Assembly: GCF_947260015.1 (NCBI RefSeq)
Contig: NZ_CAMYOM010000009.1
Coordinates: forward strand, 1-64,000
Length of the DNA: 64,000 nucleotides
Source of the DNA: an uncultured Eudoraea sp.
GTDB taxonomy: Bacteria; Bacteroidota; Bacteroidia; Flavobacteriales; Flavobacteriaceae
Direction of reading: 5' to 3'
In this document: positions 1-8,655 of the stretch, in pieces
Layout of the letters: each line of letters opens with the position of its first letter
How positions within the stretch are numbered: the first letter of the stretch is position 1
The notes under the pieces: model-generated
The model's input: the letters and a program-made list of their open reading frames with translations, nothing else
Told to the model about the DNA's origin: nothing
The model's database searches: none
Made by a program: the position numbers and the translations under genes

Positions 1-1
1 A

Positions 2-403
2 TTTTTTTTTTATGGTCTAGGTTCCAGGGAAAAAATGTTTAAATGGAAAGTCGAGAAGTCTATTTTAATGAATGACTACAGCCCCGCATACAGTCAGGCA
101 ATTAAATCAATATCAAAATTCAATCTACACAATAATTACTTGCAATTTTTATATGAGCTAGGTATTGTGGGACTTGCCTTTTTTTTATTCATGTGTATTA
201 GAATAATTATTCTTGGATTTGTACATAAAAAGTGGACTTTTTTAAGCATATATGGGGTTTTTCTTTTGTTTCTATTTGTCGAGGTCGCATTGAATAGACA
301 AATGGGAATATATTTTTACGCGTTTATTTTACCAATGCTTTTTTACCAGGATGAACATATTTACACAGAAACACAAAAGAGTTCAAACAACTCATTTATG
401 TAA
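2..403 (+). CDS. O-antigen ligase/polymerase (Wzy-like), C-terminal part
   Basis: The frame is open to the left edge, so the gene starts before the window; the ATG at 35 is probably internal. The visible part carries the motif HNNYLQFLYELGIVGL, which matches the conserved HN-x-yL-x-x-x-x-E-x-G-x-x-G segment near the end of O-antigen ligase and Wzy polymerase proteins. It is followed by two or three hydrophobic segments (FFLFMCIRIIIL; FLSIYGVFLLFLFV; IYFYAFILPMLF). The family joins repeat units of capsule or O-antigen on the periplasmic side of the inner membrane. The following glycosyltransferase genes fit this. The family is likely; polymerase versus ligase cannot be decided from the fragment. 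Confidence 0.7.
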   Translation, partial: FFFYGLGSREKMFKWKVEKSILMNDYSPAYSQAIKSISKFNLHNNYLQFLYELGIVGLAFFLFMCIRIIILGFVHKKWTFLSIYGVFLLFLFVEVALNRQMGIYFYAFILPMLFYQDEHIYTETQKSSNNSFM

Positions 404-476
404 TCATATGATTTCTGAATGTAAAGCATTCTTTTTATACCTTATTTGGATTAGGAAGATGACATAATAACTAAGT

Positions 477-1382
477 ATGAAGTTAATTTATTTTTTTTTA
501 GGCATAGTGGCTATTTCATATTCTTGTCAACGGCAGGCGGACTTAAGCCAGGGGAAAAAATATAATTTCGATAATGAGCTTAAACAAGCATTAATTCTAG
601 GCTATTTTAATGAGGTCGGGGATGACCTATCTCTGGTTATACATGACAGCACTATCTACTATTTATCAAATAGAGGCAAAGAATTCTCCGAGAATAAATT
701 TCTTTTTCATCTTATAAGAAAGGACAATACTTTTTTAAATTTGGACTTTTATAAAAGAGAAATTTTAGTTAGAGACAGCATAAAAGGGATATTCAGAAAC
801 TTCAATATCATCAAGAAAAATTTTGACATTAAAGGATTCATAGGCCTGCGTACAGGACAATTTACAAGAATTAATGATAAGTCAACATCAAATCTTTGGG
901 TTAATCAAATGCTTTTCTCGGAAATTATGGCCGGTAAAAATGTATATCAAAATCAATTTACCGATGAAATTGGAATAAACTTATTGAATGAGCACTTTTT
1001 AGAAATGCTTAGAAAAGATGTTTTTTTTAAAAACTCATTTAATTTTTACATACTACTATCGAAAAAAGAATTACTTATAATATCAGAAAATGACACTGAT
1101 CTTGAGAGTAAATTTATGCTGCATTTTATTAGCGCAAATAATGATTTTGATAATTATTCCTTTTATTTTAAAAACAAGGAATTTCAACAGTTTTTAGAAA
1201 CCCCATTTAAAAAGTTAAATATTGCGAGAATTAAATTACCCGAATTTGATAATTATGTCAAAATTAGAATCGGACAATTTAATTCAAATGGAAATATCTG
1301 GGCACAAGAAATATGGATAGATGAAGTAAATACAAATGAACTGCTTCGTTATAATGATGAATTTTCTAAACTAATAAAATAG
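477..1382 (+). CDS. Hypothetical lipoprotein with an internally duplicated module
   Basis: I do not recognise the family. The N-terminus is a lipoprotein signal (MKLIYFFLGIVAISYSC, probable lipid-bearing Cys17). The mature part seems to contain two related modules of about 95 residues, roughly residues 51-149 and 189-283. Each begins with a beta-rich hydrophobic stretch (IYYLSN / LLIISE), then a KF-L/M-x-H-F/L-I segment (KFLFHLI / KFMLHFI). Each ends with a R-x-GQF motif followed by a Trp-containing strand (RTGQF..NLWVNQ / RIGQF..NIWAQE). It lies between a Wzy-like gene and a WecG/TagA gene, with only 4 bases before the latter. A periplasmic or outer-membrane accessory role in polysaccharide export is an inference from position only. 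Confidence 0.7.
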   Translation: MKLIYFFLGIVAISYSCQRQADLSQGKKYNFDNELKQALILGYFNEVGDDLSLVIHDSTIYYLSNRGKEFSENKFLFHLIRKDNTFLNLDFYKREILVRDSIKGIFRNFNIIKKNFDIKGFIGLRTGQFTRINDKSTSNLWVNQMLFSEIMAGKNVYQNQFTDEIGINLLNEHFLEMLRKDVFFKNSFNFYILLSKKELLIISENDTDLESKFMLHFISANNDFDNYSFYFKNKEFQQFLETPFKKLNIARIKLPEFDNYVKIRIGQFNSNGNIWAQEIWIDEVNTNELLRYNDEFSKLIK

Positions 1383-1386
1383 ACAT

Positions 1387-2082
1387 ATGATTAATAATGT
1401 TCTTTCTAAAATTACTGATCATATTGATTACGATAAATCAACGCAATTAGTTAGTTACCTCAATATATATAATTACAAAATATTAAGAAAAAACAGGGAG
1501 GTTTTGGAAAGAATAGACCATTTTACTTTAGATGGTATCATGTTAATTCTATTCATTAGAATATTTATGGGGAAAAAAATTAAAAGGAAGGCTCCTGATT
1601 TCTCATCTTACTTTAAAGATATGTTTGCGCACTTTGAAGTCAAACACAAAAGAATTGTTTTTATTGGTGGCTCAGAAAGTGAAATAGAAAAATTTGTGGA
1701 AATCGTCAAATATTACTATCCTAAATTGGATGTAGTAGCTTTTTTTAATGGATTTAATATTGATGAAGAGCAGTTAATCCAAAAAGTTATTTCAAAAAAA
1801 ACAGATGTAGTTATTATAGGAATGGGAACTCCATTGCAAGAGTTATTAATGATAAAAATGAAAAAGATGGGATTTCAAGGATCCTGTTTTACCTGCGGAG
1901 CTTTTATTACTCAAACCGCCATTGGTGGAAAGAATTACTTTCCACATTTAATTGACAAGCTTCACCTAAGATGGGCATTTAGAATTTATAAAGAACCTAA
2001 ATTAATTAAAAGATATTTGCTAGATTACCCCGTGGGGTTAAAATATCTAATTCTGGATAAGTATAAATCTGAAGAAAATTAG
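1387..2082 (+). CDS. WecG/TagA/CpsF family glycosyltransferase (GT26)
   Basis: The 231-residue length fits the WecG/TagA/CpsF family. Visible family features are the LDG motif near residue 50, the FFNGFNIDEEQLI segment, the glycine-rich IIGMGTPLQE motif, and the C-terminal LRWAFRIYKEPKLIKRY stretch, equivalent to the conserved W-x-x-R-x-x-x-EP-x-R-x-x-RY end. These enzymes transfer N-acetylmannosamine-type or other sugars from UDP-sugars to lipid-linked intermediates at the cytoplasmic membrane. The second half of the usual N-terminal R-x-x-G-x-D motif is weak here (RKAPDFSSYF). The gene follows the lipoprotein by 4 bases and is probably co-transcribed with it. The family is clear; the sugar is unknown. 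Confidence 0.85.
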   Translation: MINNVLSKITDHIDYDKSTQLVSYLNIYNYKILRKNREVLERIDHFTLDGIMLILFIRIFMGKKIKRKAPDFSSYFKDMFAHFEVKHKRIVFIGGSESEIEKFVEIVKYYYPKLDVVAFFNGFNIDEEQLIQKVISKKTDVVIIGMGTPLQELLMIKMKKMGFQGSCFTCGAFITQTAIGGKNYFPHLIDKLHLRWAFRIYKEPKLIKRYLLDYPVGLKYLILDKYKSEEN

Positions 2083-2216
2083 AAATGAATAACTATTAAA
2101 TTCAGCAATAGAAGATTATACATCTTTTAATGAAGCCGAAAAAGATATTTTAATATGCTGCCAAATAATGATCATTTCTTATATTTTGAATCTATTTGTT
2201 TACTTATTTTTGGTTT

Positions 2217-3566
2217 ATGATCTTTCAAAAAGAAAAATATTCTGGTTTTATAAACCCTATTTCACTTATTTTAGATTTGGTGGTTATTAATGTTCTTGCC
2301 TATAATCTTCCTCTGCTTTTAAAGTTTCCCCTTGTTTTTCATAGTTATATTTCTTTTGCCTGGATTATTATAGCGATAAAAATTAACTTCTATGAAATTT
2401 ATCGTTTTGCCAAAGCCACTTATATTTTAAAACAATTGTTTAGACAATTTGTGTTTTTCTTTTTGATCTTATATGCATTTATTGGGTTTTTTAAACAACC
2501 TAACATTAGTAGATTAATGTTGGGGGTTTTCTTTTTATCTGTTTGTATTTCCGTCTTATTTCTAAAATTCCTTAACTATTATCTTTTAAAAAAGTATCGC
2601 ACAAAGGTGAAAGGCAACATAAGCTATGTTGTCGTAATTGGGAATAATAGAAAGACGGATCAATTAATTAAGATTTTCAATAATCATACTGAATACGGAT
2701 ATCAACTTTTAAATCAATTTGAGCCTAAAGCTTCGGATTTTGAAATAAACAATTGCATCAAATTTATTAGTGAAAATAAAATCGATGAAATTTATTGCTC
2801 TGTTAGAGAATTAAATGACAAAGAAATATCGGAGCTAGTGAATTACGCGGACAACAACTTAATTGGACTAAAATTTATTCCGGATAATAAAGAAATATTT
2901 ACAAAACAACTAAACCTGGAATATTACGAATATTTACCAATCTTATCATTAAGGGAATTACCTTTAGATGATCCCTTTAATCGGTTTTATAAAAGATTAT
3001 TTGATTTTATTATTTCACTTCTAATATTTGTATTTATACTTTCCTGGTTAATGCCATTAATAGGAATATTAATTGTACTTGATTCAAAAGGACCTGTTTT
3101 TTTCAGACAAAATAGACCGGGATTTAAAGAAGAAGGTTTCGGATGTTATAAATTTAGGACGATGGTGGCAAACGAATCCACAGAAAAATCCGCAACAAGA
3201 AATGATCCAAGAATCACAAAACTGGGAGCTTTTTTAAGAAAAACAAGTATTGACGAATTACCGCAATTTGTTAATGTCTTATTGGGTCAAATGTCCATAG
3301 TAGGACCAAGACCGCATTTATGGCGGCAAAATGAGGTATATGGACCAACTATCCAGAAATATATGCTTAGGCATTATGTCAATCCGGGAATAACAGGATT
3401 GGCACAGTCAAAAGGATATCGGGGAGAAATAGAAACTTCAGATGAAATAAGGAATAGAACCAGATATGATATATTTTATATAGAAAATTGGTCATTCTTC
3501 ATGGATTTAAAAATAGTATTACAAACGGCATTAAATATTTTAAAGGGGGAAGAAAAGGCTTATTAG
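2217..3566 (+). CDS. Polyprenyl glycosylphosphotransferase (WcaJ/PssY-type initiating sugar transferase)
   Basis: The enzyme transfers a sugar-1-phosphate from a UDP-sugar to undecaprenyl phosphate, the first step of exopolysaccharide or capsule repeat synthesis. The N-terminal half has about four membrane segments and a Rossmann-like middle (YVVVIGNNRKTDQLI). The catalytic half shows the family hallmarks KRLFDFIIS, GPVFFRQNRPG, YKFRTM, RKTSIDELPQ and GQMSIVGPRPH. The ATG at 2217 is preferred; a TTG at 2196 would add seven residues. The short gap before it (2083-2216) holds no convincing gene. The mature length of about 449 residues matches the family. The sugar is not predictable, but UDP-xylose or glucose pathways nearby are suggestive. 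Confidence 0.92.
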   Translation: MIFQKEKYSGFINPISLILDLVVINVLAYNLPLLLKFPLVFHSYISFAWIIIAIKINFYEIYRFAKATYILKQLFRQFVFFFLILYAFIGFFKQPNISRLMLGVFFLSVCISVLFLKFLNYYLLKKYRTKVKGNISYVVVIGNNRKTDQLIKIFNNHTEYGYQLLNQFEPKASDFEINNCIKFISENKIDEIYCSVRELNDKEISELVNYADNNLIGLKFIPDNKEIFTKQLNLEYYEYLPILSLRELPLDDPFNRFYKRLFDFIISLLIFVFILSWLMPLIGILIVLDSKGPVFFRQNRPGFKEEGFGCYKFRTMVANESTEKSATRNDPRITKLGAFLRKTSIDELPQFVNVLLGQMSIVGPRPHLWRQNEVYGPTIQKYMLRHYVNPGITGLAQSKGYRGEIETSDEIRNRTRYDIFYIENWSFFMDLKIVLQTALNILKGEEKAY

Positions 3567-3685
3567 GGATGGTGTTCTAATAATGGACTAAGTCACGAAA
3601 ATCAACTTTGGAAATTACTTCGGATAGAGTTTGGCGACTGCGGGATTAATTCCTAACCTAATAAAAAGGTTTTAGACAGAATTTG

Positions 3686-3716
3686 TTGTAGGGTTGGGAT
3701 GCACCGCCTATTTTTG
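3686..3716 (+). promoter_or_regulatory. Bacteroidota-type promoter for ugd
   Basis: TTG at 3686-3688 is followed after 20 bases by TATTTTTG at 3709-3716, matching the Bacteroidota -33/-7 pattern TTG and TANNTTTG. Transcription would start near 3722, about 25 bases before the ugd ATG. A 7-bp inverted repeat (GGATGCA at 3697-3703, TGCATCC at 3715-3721) encloses the -7 box. Confidence 0.6.
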
Positions 3717-3748
3717 CATCCGAATGAAATGAATTAGATGATATACCT

Positions 3749-5047
3749 ATGAAAATATCTGTTGTTGGTACTGGATACGTGGGACTGGTAACAGGCACCT
3801 GCCTGGCGGAAACAGGCAATGAGGTCCTATGTGTAGATATCGATGAAAATAAGGTAAGAAGTATGCAGGCCGGGGAGGTTCCGATCTATGAACCTCACTT
3901 AGATGTCATATTTGAGCGTAATATCAAGGCAGACAGGCTCAAGTTCACCACTTCATTGCAAGAAGGACTAGACCATGGTGATATTATTTTCCTTGCCCTT
4001 CCAACACCAGAGGATGAGGATGGCTCAGCAGATCTTAAATATATTTTGGGAGTAGCCGATGATATTGGCAAGAAAATCAAAAACTATAAGGTTATTGTAG
4101 ACAAAAGCACCGTTCCTGTCGGGACTTCTGAAAAAGTGCATACCACCATTGCCAAAAATGCCAAATGCGATTTTGATGTAGTCTCCAATCCTGAATTCTT
4201 AAGGGAAGGTTTCGCGGTAGATGATTTTATGAAGCCTGAGCGAATTGTGGTAGGTACAGGCTCAGCGAAAGCTACCAAGCTTATGGAAAAGCTCTACGCT
4301 CCTTTTGTACGATCAGGGAACCCTGTGATCATTATGGATGAGAAATCTGCTGAACTTACCAAGTATGCTGCTAATTCATTCCTGGCCGCCAAGATAACCT
4401 TTATGAACGAGATCGCGAACTTCTGTGAAAAAGTTGGGGCCGATGTAGATAAGGTCCGTATCGGTATGGGTACCGATTCTCGTATAGGAAAACGCTTCTT
4501 ATTCCCTGGAATTGGTTATGGAGGATCGTGCTTTCCCAAGGACGTTAAAGCTCTTCATAAATCGGGTAAGGATCATAATTATGATTTCAAGATCCTTAAC
4601 GCTGTGATCAACGTAAACCAGACCCAGAAGACCATCCTGATCCCCAAGATTAAGAAGTATTTTAATGATGAACTGAAAGGGAAGAAGATCGGACTATGGG
4701 GCCTTGCCTTTAAGCCCGAGACGGATGATATACGCGAAGCACCTTCATTGTACATGATAGATGAGCTTTTAAAATTGGGTGCTAAGGTCACTGCATTTGA
4801 CCCGGAAGCCATGGATAACGTGAAGCAAAAGTTAGGCGATAAAATCACGTTTGCGCCCGGCATGTACGGAGTTCTGGAAGATGCGGATGCCCTGGTGATT
4901 TGTACCGAATGGGGTGTGTTTCGAAATCCTAATTTCAAATTAATGAAAGAATTGTTGAAAAATTACGTAATTTTCGATGGACGTAACCTATACGATACAA
5001 ATGAGATCAAAGAAGAAGGGTTTCATTATGAATCAATAGGCCGCTAA
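3749..5047 (+). CDS. ugd: UDP-glucose 6-dehydrogenase
   Basis: This cytoplasmic enzyme oxidises UDP-glucose to UDP-glucuronate with two NAD+. The 432-residue protein starts with the NAD-binding motif GTGYVGLVTG and shows the family segments DKSTVPVGTSEKV, NPEFLREGFAVDD, AELTKYAANSFLA and the catalytic cysteine in GYGGSCFPKD. The C-terminal UDP-binding domain (GLAFKPETDDIREAPS) is complete. It has its own promoter-like sequence and is followed after 31 bases by UDP-glucuronate decarboxylase, so the pair should deliver UDP-xylose. By eye this gene is more GC-rich than the capsule genes before it. Confidence 0.97.
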   Translation: MKISVVGTGYVGLVTGTCLAETGNEVLCVDIDENKVRSMQAGEVPIYEPHLDVIFERNIKADRLKFTTSLQEGLDHGDIIFLALPTPEDEDGSADLKYILGVADDIGKKIKNYKVIVDKSTVPVGTSEKVHTTIAKNAKCDFDVVSNPEFLREGFAVDDFMKPERIVVGTGSAKATKLMEKLYAPFVRSGNPVIIMDEKSAELTKYAANSFLAAKITFMNEIANFCEKVGADVDKVRIGMGTDSRIGKRFLFPGIGYGGSCFPKDVKALHKSGKDHNYDFKILNAVINVNQTQKTILIPKIKKYFNDELKGKKIGLWGLAFKPETDDIREAPSLYMIDELLKLGAKVTAFDPEAMDNVKQKLGDKITFAPGMYGVLEDADALVICTEWGVFRNPNFKLMKELLKNYVIFDGRNLYDTNEIKEEGFHYESIGR

Positions 5048-5078
5048 GTAAAGACAACAAACCTGTTAAAAACAAGGA

Positions 5079-6065
5079 ATGAAAAAAATATTAATAACTG
5101 GCGCTGCAGGTTTTTTGGGCTCACATTTATGTGACCGGTTTATAAAAGAAGGATTTCATGTAATAGCCATGGACAATCTTATAACTGGCGACATCAAAAA
5201 CATAGAACATCTGTTTAAACTCGAGCAGTTTGAGTATTACCACCATGACGTAACCAAATTTGTACATGTTCCGGGAAAGTTGGACTATATTCTTCATTTC
5301 GCATCTCCTGCAAGTCCAATTGACTATTTAAAAATACCAATTCAGACTCTAAAAGTTGGCGCTTTGGGGACCCATAATCTATTGGGACTAGCTAAGGAAA
5401 AAGGATCTTGTATTCTTATTGCATCTACTTCAGAAATTTATGGGGATCCTTTAGTTCATCCTCAGACGGAGGAATACTATGGAAATGTGAATACAATAGG
5501 CCCCAGAGGAGTATATGATGAAGCCAAACGTTTTCAGGAATCTATTACCATGGCATATCATCGCTTTCATGGAGTTGACACCCGGATTGTTAGGATATTT
5601 AATACCTATGGCCCCAGGATGCGCTTAAATGACGGTAGAGTGATCCCCGCCTTTATGGGCCAGGCCCTGCGTGGTGAAGATTTGACCGTATTTGGCGATG
5701 GTTCACAAACACGATCATTTTGCTACGTTGATGATGAAATTGAAGGTATTTTCAGGCTATTGATGAGTGATTACACTCTGCCGGTGAATATCGGGAACCC
5801 ACATGAAATTACCATTCGGGATTTCGCTGAAGAAATCATAAAATTAACAGGAACCAACCAAAAAGTCATCTACAAACCACTTCCGAAAGATGATCCTATG
5901 CAACGTCAGCCAGATATCTCCAAGGCAAAGGAATTATTGGGATGGGAGCCTAAAGTAGGTAGGGCTGAAGGAATGAAAAAGACTTTTGACTATTTTAAAA
6001 CACTGTCAAAAGACGATCTGAAGAAAACAGAACACAGAGATTTTTCGAAACGGAATACTAGATAA
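5079..6065 (+). CDS. UDP-glucuronate decarboxylase (UDP-xylose synthase), SDR family
   Basis: The protein converts UDP-glucuronate to UDP-xylose and CO2. It is a 328-residue extended short-chain dehydrogenase with the NAD-binding [14 protein letters not shown] motif. It has the UXS-typical D-N-x-x-T-G-x-x-x-N ([14 protein letters not shown]), the HFASPASP segment, the catalytic TSEIYGDP and YDEAKR (YxxxK), and the [11 protein letters not shown]-like region. The [17 protein letters not shown] end is also typical. It follows ugd by 31 bases, which makes it the next step of the same pathway. The last 25 residues ([14 protein letters not shown]) are a charged tail. Xylose in the capsule is an inference. 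Confidence 0.93.
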   Translation: MKKILITGAAGFLGSHLCDRFIKEGFHVIAMDNLITGDIKNIEHLFKLEQFEYYHHDVTKFVHVPGKLDYILHFASPASPIDYLKIPIQTLKVGALGTHNLLGLAKEKGSCILIASTSEIYGDPLVHPQTEEYYGNVNTIGPRGVYDEAKRFQESITMAYHRFHGVDTRIVRIFNTYGPRMRLNDGRVIPAFMGQALRGEDLTVFGDGSQTRSFCYVDDEIEGIFRLLMSDYTLPVNIGNPHEITIRDFAEEIIKLTGTNQKVIYKPLPKDDPMQRQPDISKAKELLGWEPKVGRAEGMKKTFDYFKTLSKDDLKKTEHRDFSKRNTR

Positions 6066-6165
6066 AATTTGAATCAAATAATTCGTGTTATACCTTTTCA
6101 ATTATTTGAGCTGTTAACTATTTTATTTGTACTGCTAAACGTATTTTTGTCCAAACTTCCAATTC

Positions 6166-7437
6166 ATGAATATACTTATCATTGGCGCCGGCGGCAGGGA
6201 ACATACTCTTGCCTGGAAACTTAAACAAAGCCCTAAATTAAATAAACTCTTTGTCGCACCGGGAAATGCAGGAACTGCCGCTATAGCAATTAATGTTCTA
6301 ATAGATGTAAATGATTTTGAAGCAATTAAAACACTTGTTAATAAGGAAGGGATAGACATGGTTGTAGTAGGGCCGGAAGATCCTTTGGTAAATGGAATTC
6401 ATGATTTTTTTCTTAAAGATTCTGAGCTAAAGCATGTTTCTGTTATTGGACCTAGAAAAATGGCGGCTAACCTGGAAGGAAGTAAGGAGTATGCCAAGGA
6501 GTTCTTATTTCGACATAATATCCCGACCGCTGCCTATAAAAGTTTTACATCAGATATTTTAGAAGAAGGATATTCATTCCTTGAAACGCTTAAACCTCCA
6601 TATGTACTAAAAGCAGACGGATTGGCTGCCGGAAAAGGTGTTCTGATCTTAAATGACTTACAAGAAGCTAAAGACGAGCTAAAAACCATGTTGGTTGATG
6701 CTAAATTCGGCAGTGCCAGTGCCACCGTTGTTATCGAGGAGTTTTTAGCTGGTATCGAATTAAGTGTTTTTGTTTTGACTGACGGTAAAGGATATAAGGT
6801 TTTACCAATGGCTAAAGACTATAAGAGAATAGGCGAGGGCGATTCAGGGTTGAATACTGGCGGTATGGGGGCCATATCCCCTGTTCCTTTTGCGGATAAG
6901 GTTCTTATGGATAAGATACAAGAGCAAATAGTTAAACCTACCGTAGAAGGCCTTAAAAAGGACAATCTTCCTTATAAAGGATTTATATTTATTGGTTTGA
7001 TAAAAGTAGGGGATGACCCTTTTGTTATAGAATACAACGTTAGAATGGGCGATCCAGAGACTGAGGTGGTTATTCCTAGAATAAAAAATGACTTAGTTGA
7101 AGTGTTCCAGGCAGTTGCAGATCAGACTTTGGATGCAATCGATTTACAAATAGATGAACGTACCGCCACAACAGTGATGTTGGTTTCTGGTGGCTATCCT
7201 GAAGCCTATGAAAAGGGAAAGGAAATTACCGGTTTCGAGAAGATTGAAGATTCAATTGTATTTCATGCTGGCACGGATAGCAAAGATGGCAAAGTAGTTA
7301 CAAACGGTGGAAGGGTAATGGCAATTACATCATTCGGAACCGATTTTAAGGAAGCGCTGCTAAAATCCTATCAAAACATCAACAAAATACATTTTGATAA
7401 GATGAATTATCGAAAAGATATTGGGTTCGATCTATAA
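6166..7437 (+). CDS. purD: Phosphoribosylamine-glycine ligase (GAR synthetase)
   Basis: PurD catalyses the second step of purine synthesis: 5-phosphoribosylamine plus glycine and ATP gives glycinamide ribonucleotide. The 423-residue length is standard. The N-terminus MNILIIGAGGREHTLAWKL and the APGNAGTA motif are diagnostic. The ATP-grasp core shows KADGLAAGKGV, GSASATVVIEEFLAG, NTGGMGAISP and YNVRMGDPETEVV. A TATTTTTG -7 box lies at 6142-6149, about 17 bases before the ATG. The last six bases overlap the end of the convergent small gene at 7432-7653. Confidence 0.98.
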   Translation: MNILIIGAGGREHTLAWKLKQSPKLNKLFVAPGNAGTAAIAINVLIDVNDFEAIKTLVNKEGIDMVVVGPEDPLVNGIHDFFLKDSELKHVSVIGPRKMAANLEGSKEYAKEFLFRHNIPTAAYKSFTSDILEEGYSFLETLKPPYVLKADGLAAGKGVLILNDLQEAKDELKTMLVDAKFGSASATVVIEEFLAGIELSVFVLTDGKGYKVLPMAKDYKRIGEGDSGLNTGGMGAISPVPFADKVLMDKIQEQIVKPTVEGLKKDNLPYKGFIFIGLIKVGDDPFVIEYNVRMGDPETEVVIPRIKNDLVEVFQAVADQTLDAIDLQIDERTATTVMLVSGGYPEAYEKGKEITGFEKIEDSIVFHAGTDSKDGKVVTNGGRVMAITSFGTDFKEALLKSYQNINKIHFDKMNYRKDIGFDL

Positions 7438-7653
7438 GTAAGAGTGAGAAGTAATACTTTTATCCTCTTCTCCGCTATCGTCAAACTTTTTCAGTTGAAT
7501 TAGCCAGTAAATCATAGCAATAGCTCCTAGTATTGCAAAAATCCAGTTAACGGTATTGGCGGTCCACCAGTTAGACATAAATCGAAAAAAATCATAAGGC
7601 CAGAAAAGCCCGTTTACGAATAAATCTTCTATGCCTTCAAAAAATGCTCTCAT
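7432..7653 (-). CDS. DUF6341-type small membrane protein
   Basis: A 73-residue protein with one clear membrane segment (NTVNWIFAILGAIAMIYWLIQL) after an aromatic-rich amphipathic start (FFEGIEDLFVNGLFWPYDFFRF), ending in an acidic and Lys-rich tail. Small proteins of this form sit beside purD in many Flavobacteriaceae and are assigned to DUF6341; some databases mislabel them as uracil phosphoribosyltransferase, which the sequence does not support. It overlaps the 3' end of purD by six bases, tail to tail. A TATTTTTG box reads on this strand at 7680-7673. The function is unknown. Confidence 0.8.
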   Translation of the reverse strand: MRAFFEGIEDLFVNGLFWPYDFFRFMSNWWTANTVNWIFAILGAIAMIYWLIQLKKFDDSGEEDKSITSHSYL

Positions 7654-7692
7654 CTTGGTTATATTTACATTACAAAAATATAAAAACCCAGG

Positions 7693-8625
7693 ATGATTTC
7701 AGGCATTTTTGGAAAAACAAAACCGATAAACTTTATTCTTCTTCTTGGTTTTTTGTTCTTGTTCTATTGGTTTGTCCAATTTGTGCTATACGAGAACCAC
7801 TATGAACCAGAACAATTGGTGGTTAAATTTGTTGTCCTGGGGGTTCTATTATTTAGTGTTTTTATAGTTGATTTTATTGTTAAACGAAATCAAATTACAG
7901 CAACAAACTCATTTGCCATTCTTTATTATACTTTGTTAATTGTTGTTTTTCCTGAAGTTTTACTTGATGATAATGTCGTGTTTTGTAGTTTCTTCCTCCT
8001 ATTGGCAATAAGAAGGCTAATTAGTCTGAAATCTTTGAAGAATATTAAACTCAAGGTGTTTGATGCTACAATCTGGACCCTTATTGCAAGTCTTTTTTAC
8101 GATTGGGCAATTATATACCTCATTTTGGTCTGCATTGCTATTTATTTCTATGAGCCCAAGAATATAAAGAATTGGTTAGTTCCTCTAACAGGCATTTTGG
8201 CCATAGGAATTATCGTGTTGTGTTTACTGATAATAACTGATAATCTGGACTTTCTGAAGAATCATTATCTATTTTCCTTCAAGGGTGACATAGCGGCCTA
8301 TTGGATGAATAGCACCAAACTGGCAATTTATGCAATAATAACTATTATTACCGCGACTTTGGCTTTTGTTAAAATGGGCAAATTAGGTGTGGGCAAAATA
8401 ATCACTATGCGTCTTATCGCCATCTCACTTGCCCTCGGTTTGATAGTTACCTTTTTAAAAACCACAAATGACACCTATCCGGTACTAATCACCTTTTTCC
8501 CAGGAGCTATTTTTCTGGCTAAATACGTGGAATTAATTAAAAAAGCTTCCCTTAGGGAAATAGTTCTTATTGTTTCAGTAGTAGCTCCGTTTCTAATATT
8601 AATGACAGAAATGATTCTGAAATAA
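7693..8625 (+). CDS. DUF6427-type multi-pass membrane protein
   Basis: A 310-residue integral membrane protein with about eight to nine hydrophobic segments and few charged residues between them. The start MISGIFGKTKPINFILLLGFLF is typical of the flavobacterial DUF6427 family, which I recognise from this same gene order (purD, DUF6341, DUF6427, DUF4254, GT9). It starts 39 bases from the divergent small gene. No catalytic motif is visible. A role in the cell envelope is guessed only from the glycosyltransferase downstream. Confidence 0.8.
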   Translation: MISGIFGKTKPINFILLLGFLFLFYWFVQFVLYENHYEPEQLVVKFVVLGVLLFSVFIVDFIVKRNQITATNSFAILYYTLLIVVFPEVLLDDNVVFCSFFLLLAIRRLISLKSLKNIKLKVFDATIWTLIASLFYDWAIIYLILVCIAIYFYEPKNIKNWLVPLTGILAIGIIVLCLLIITDNLDFLKNHYLFSFKGDIAAYWMNSTKLAIYAIITIITATLAFVKMGKLGVGKIITMRLIAISLALGLIVTFLKTTNDTYPVLITFFPGAIFLAKYVELIKKASLREIVLIVSVVAPFLILMTEMILK

Positions 8626-8655
8626 TGGGTATATTTGCATCAAATTTAAGCCACT

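Noticed and set aside
2131-2150. A 20-base word (TGAAGCCGAAAAAGATATTT) that is repeated exactly at 35791-35810.
   Set aside because: Only 20 bases match and the flanks differ at once; one copy is in a gap and the other antisense in a coding region. Most likely chance in AT-rich DNA.
2093-2281. An open frame with a hydrophobic segment overlapping the start of the sugar transferase gene.
   Set aside because: No good start before ATG 2167, overlaps the real gene in another frame, and no recognisable product.
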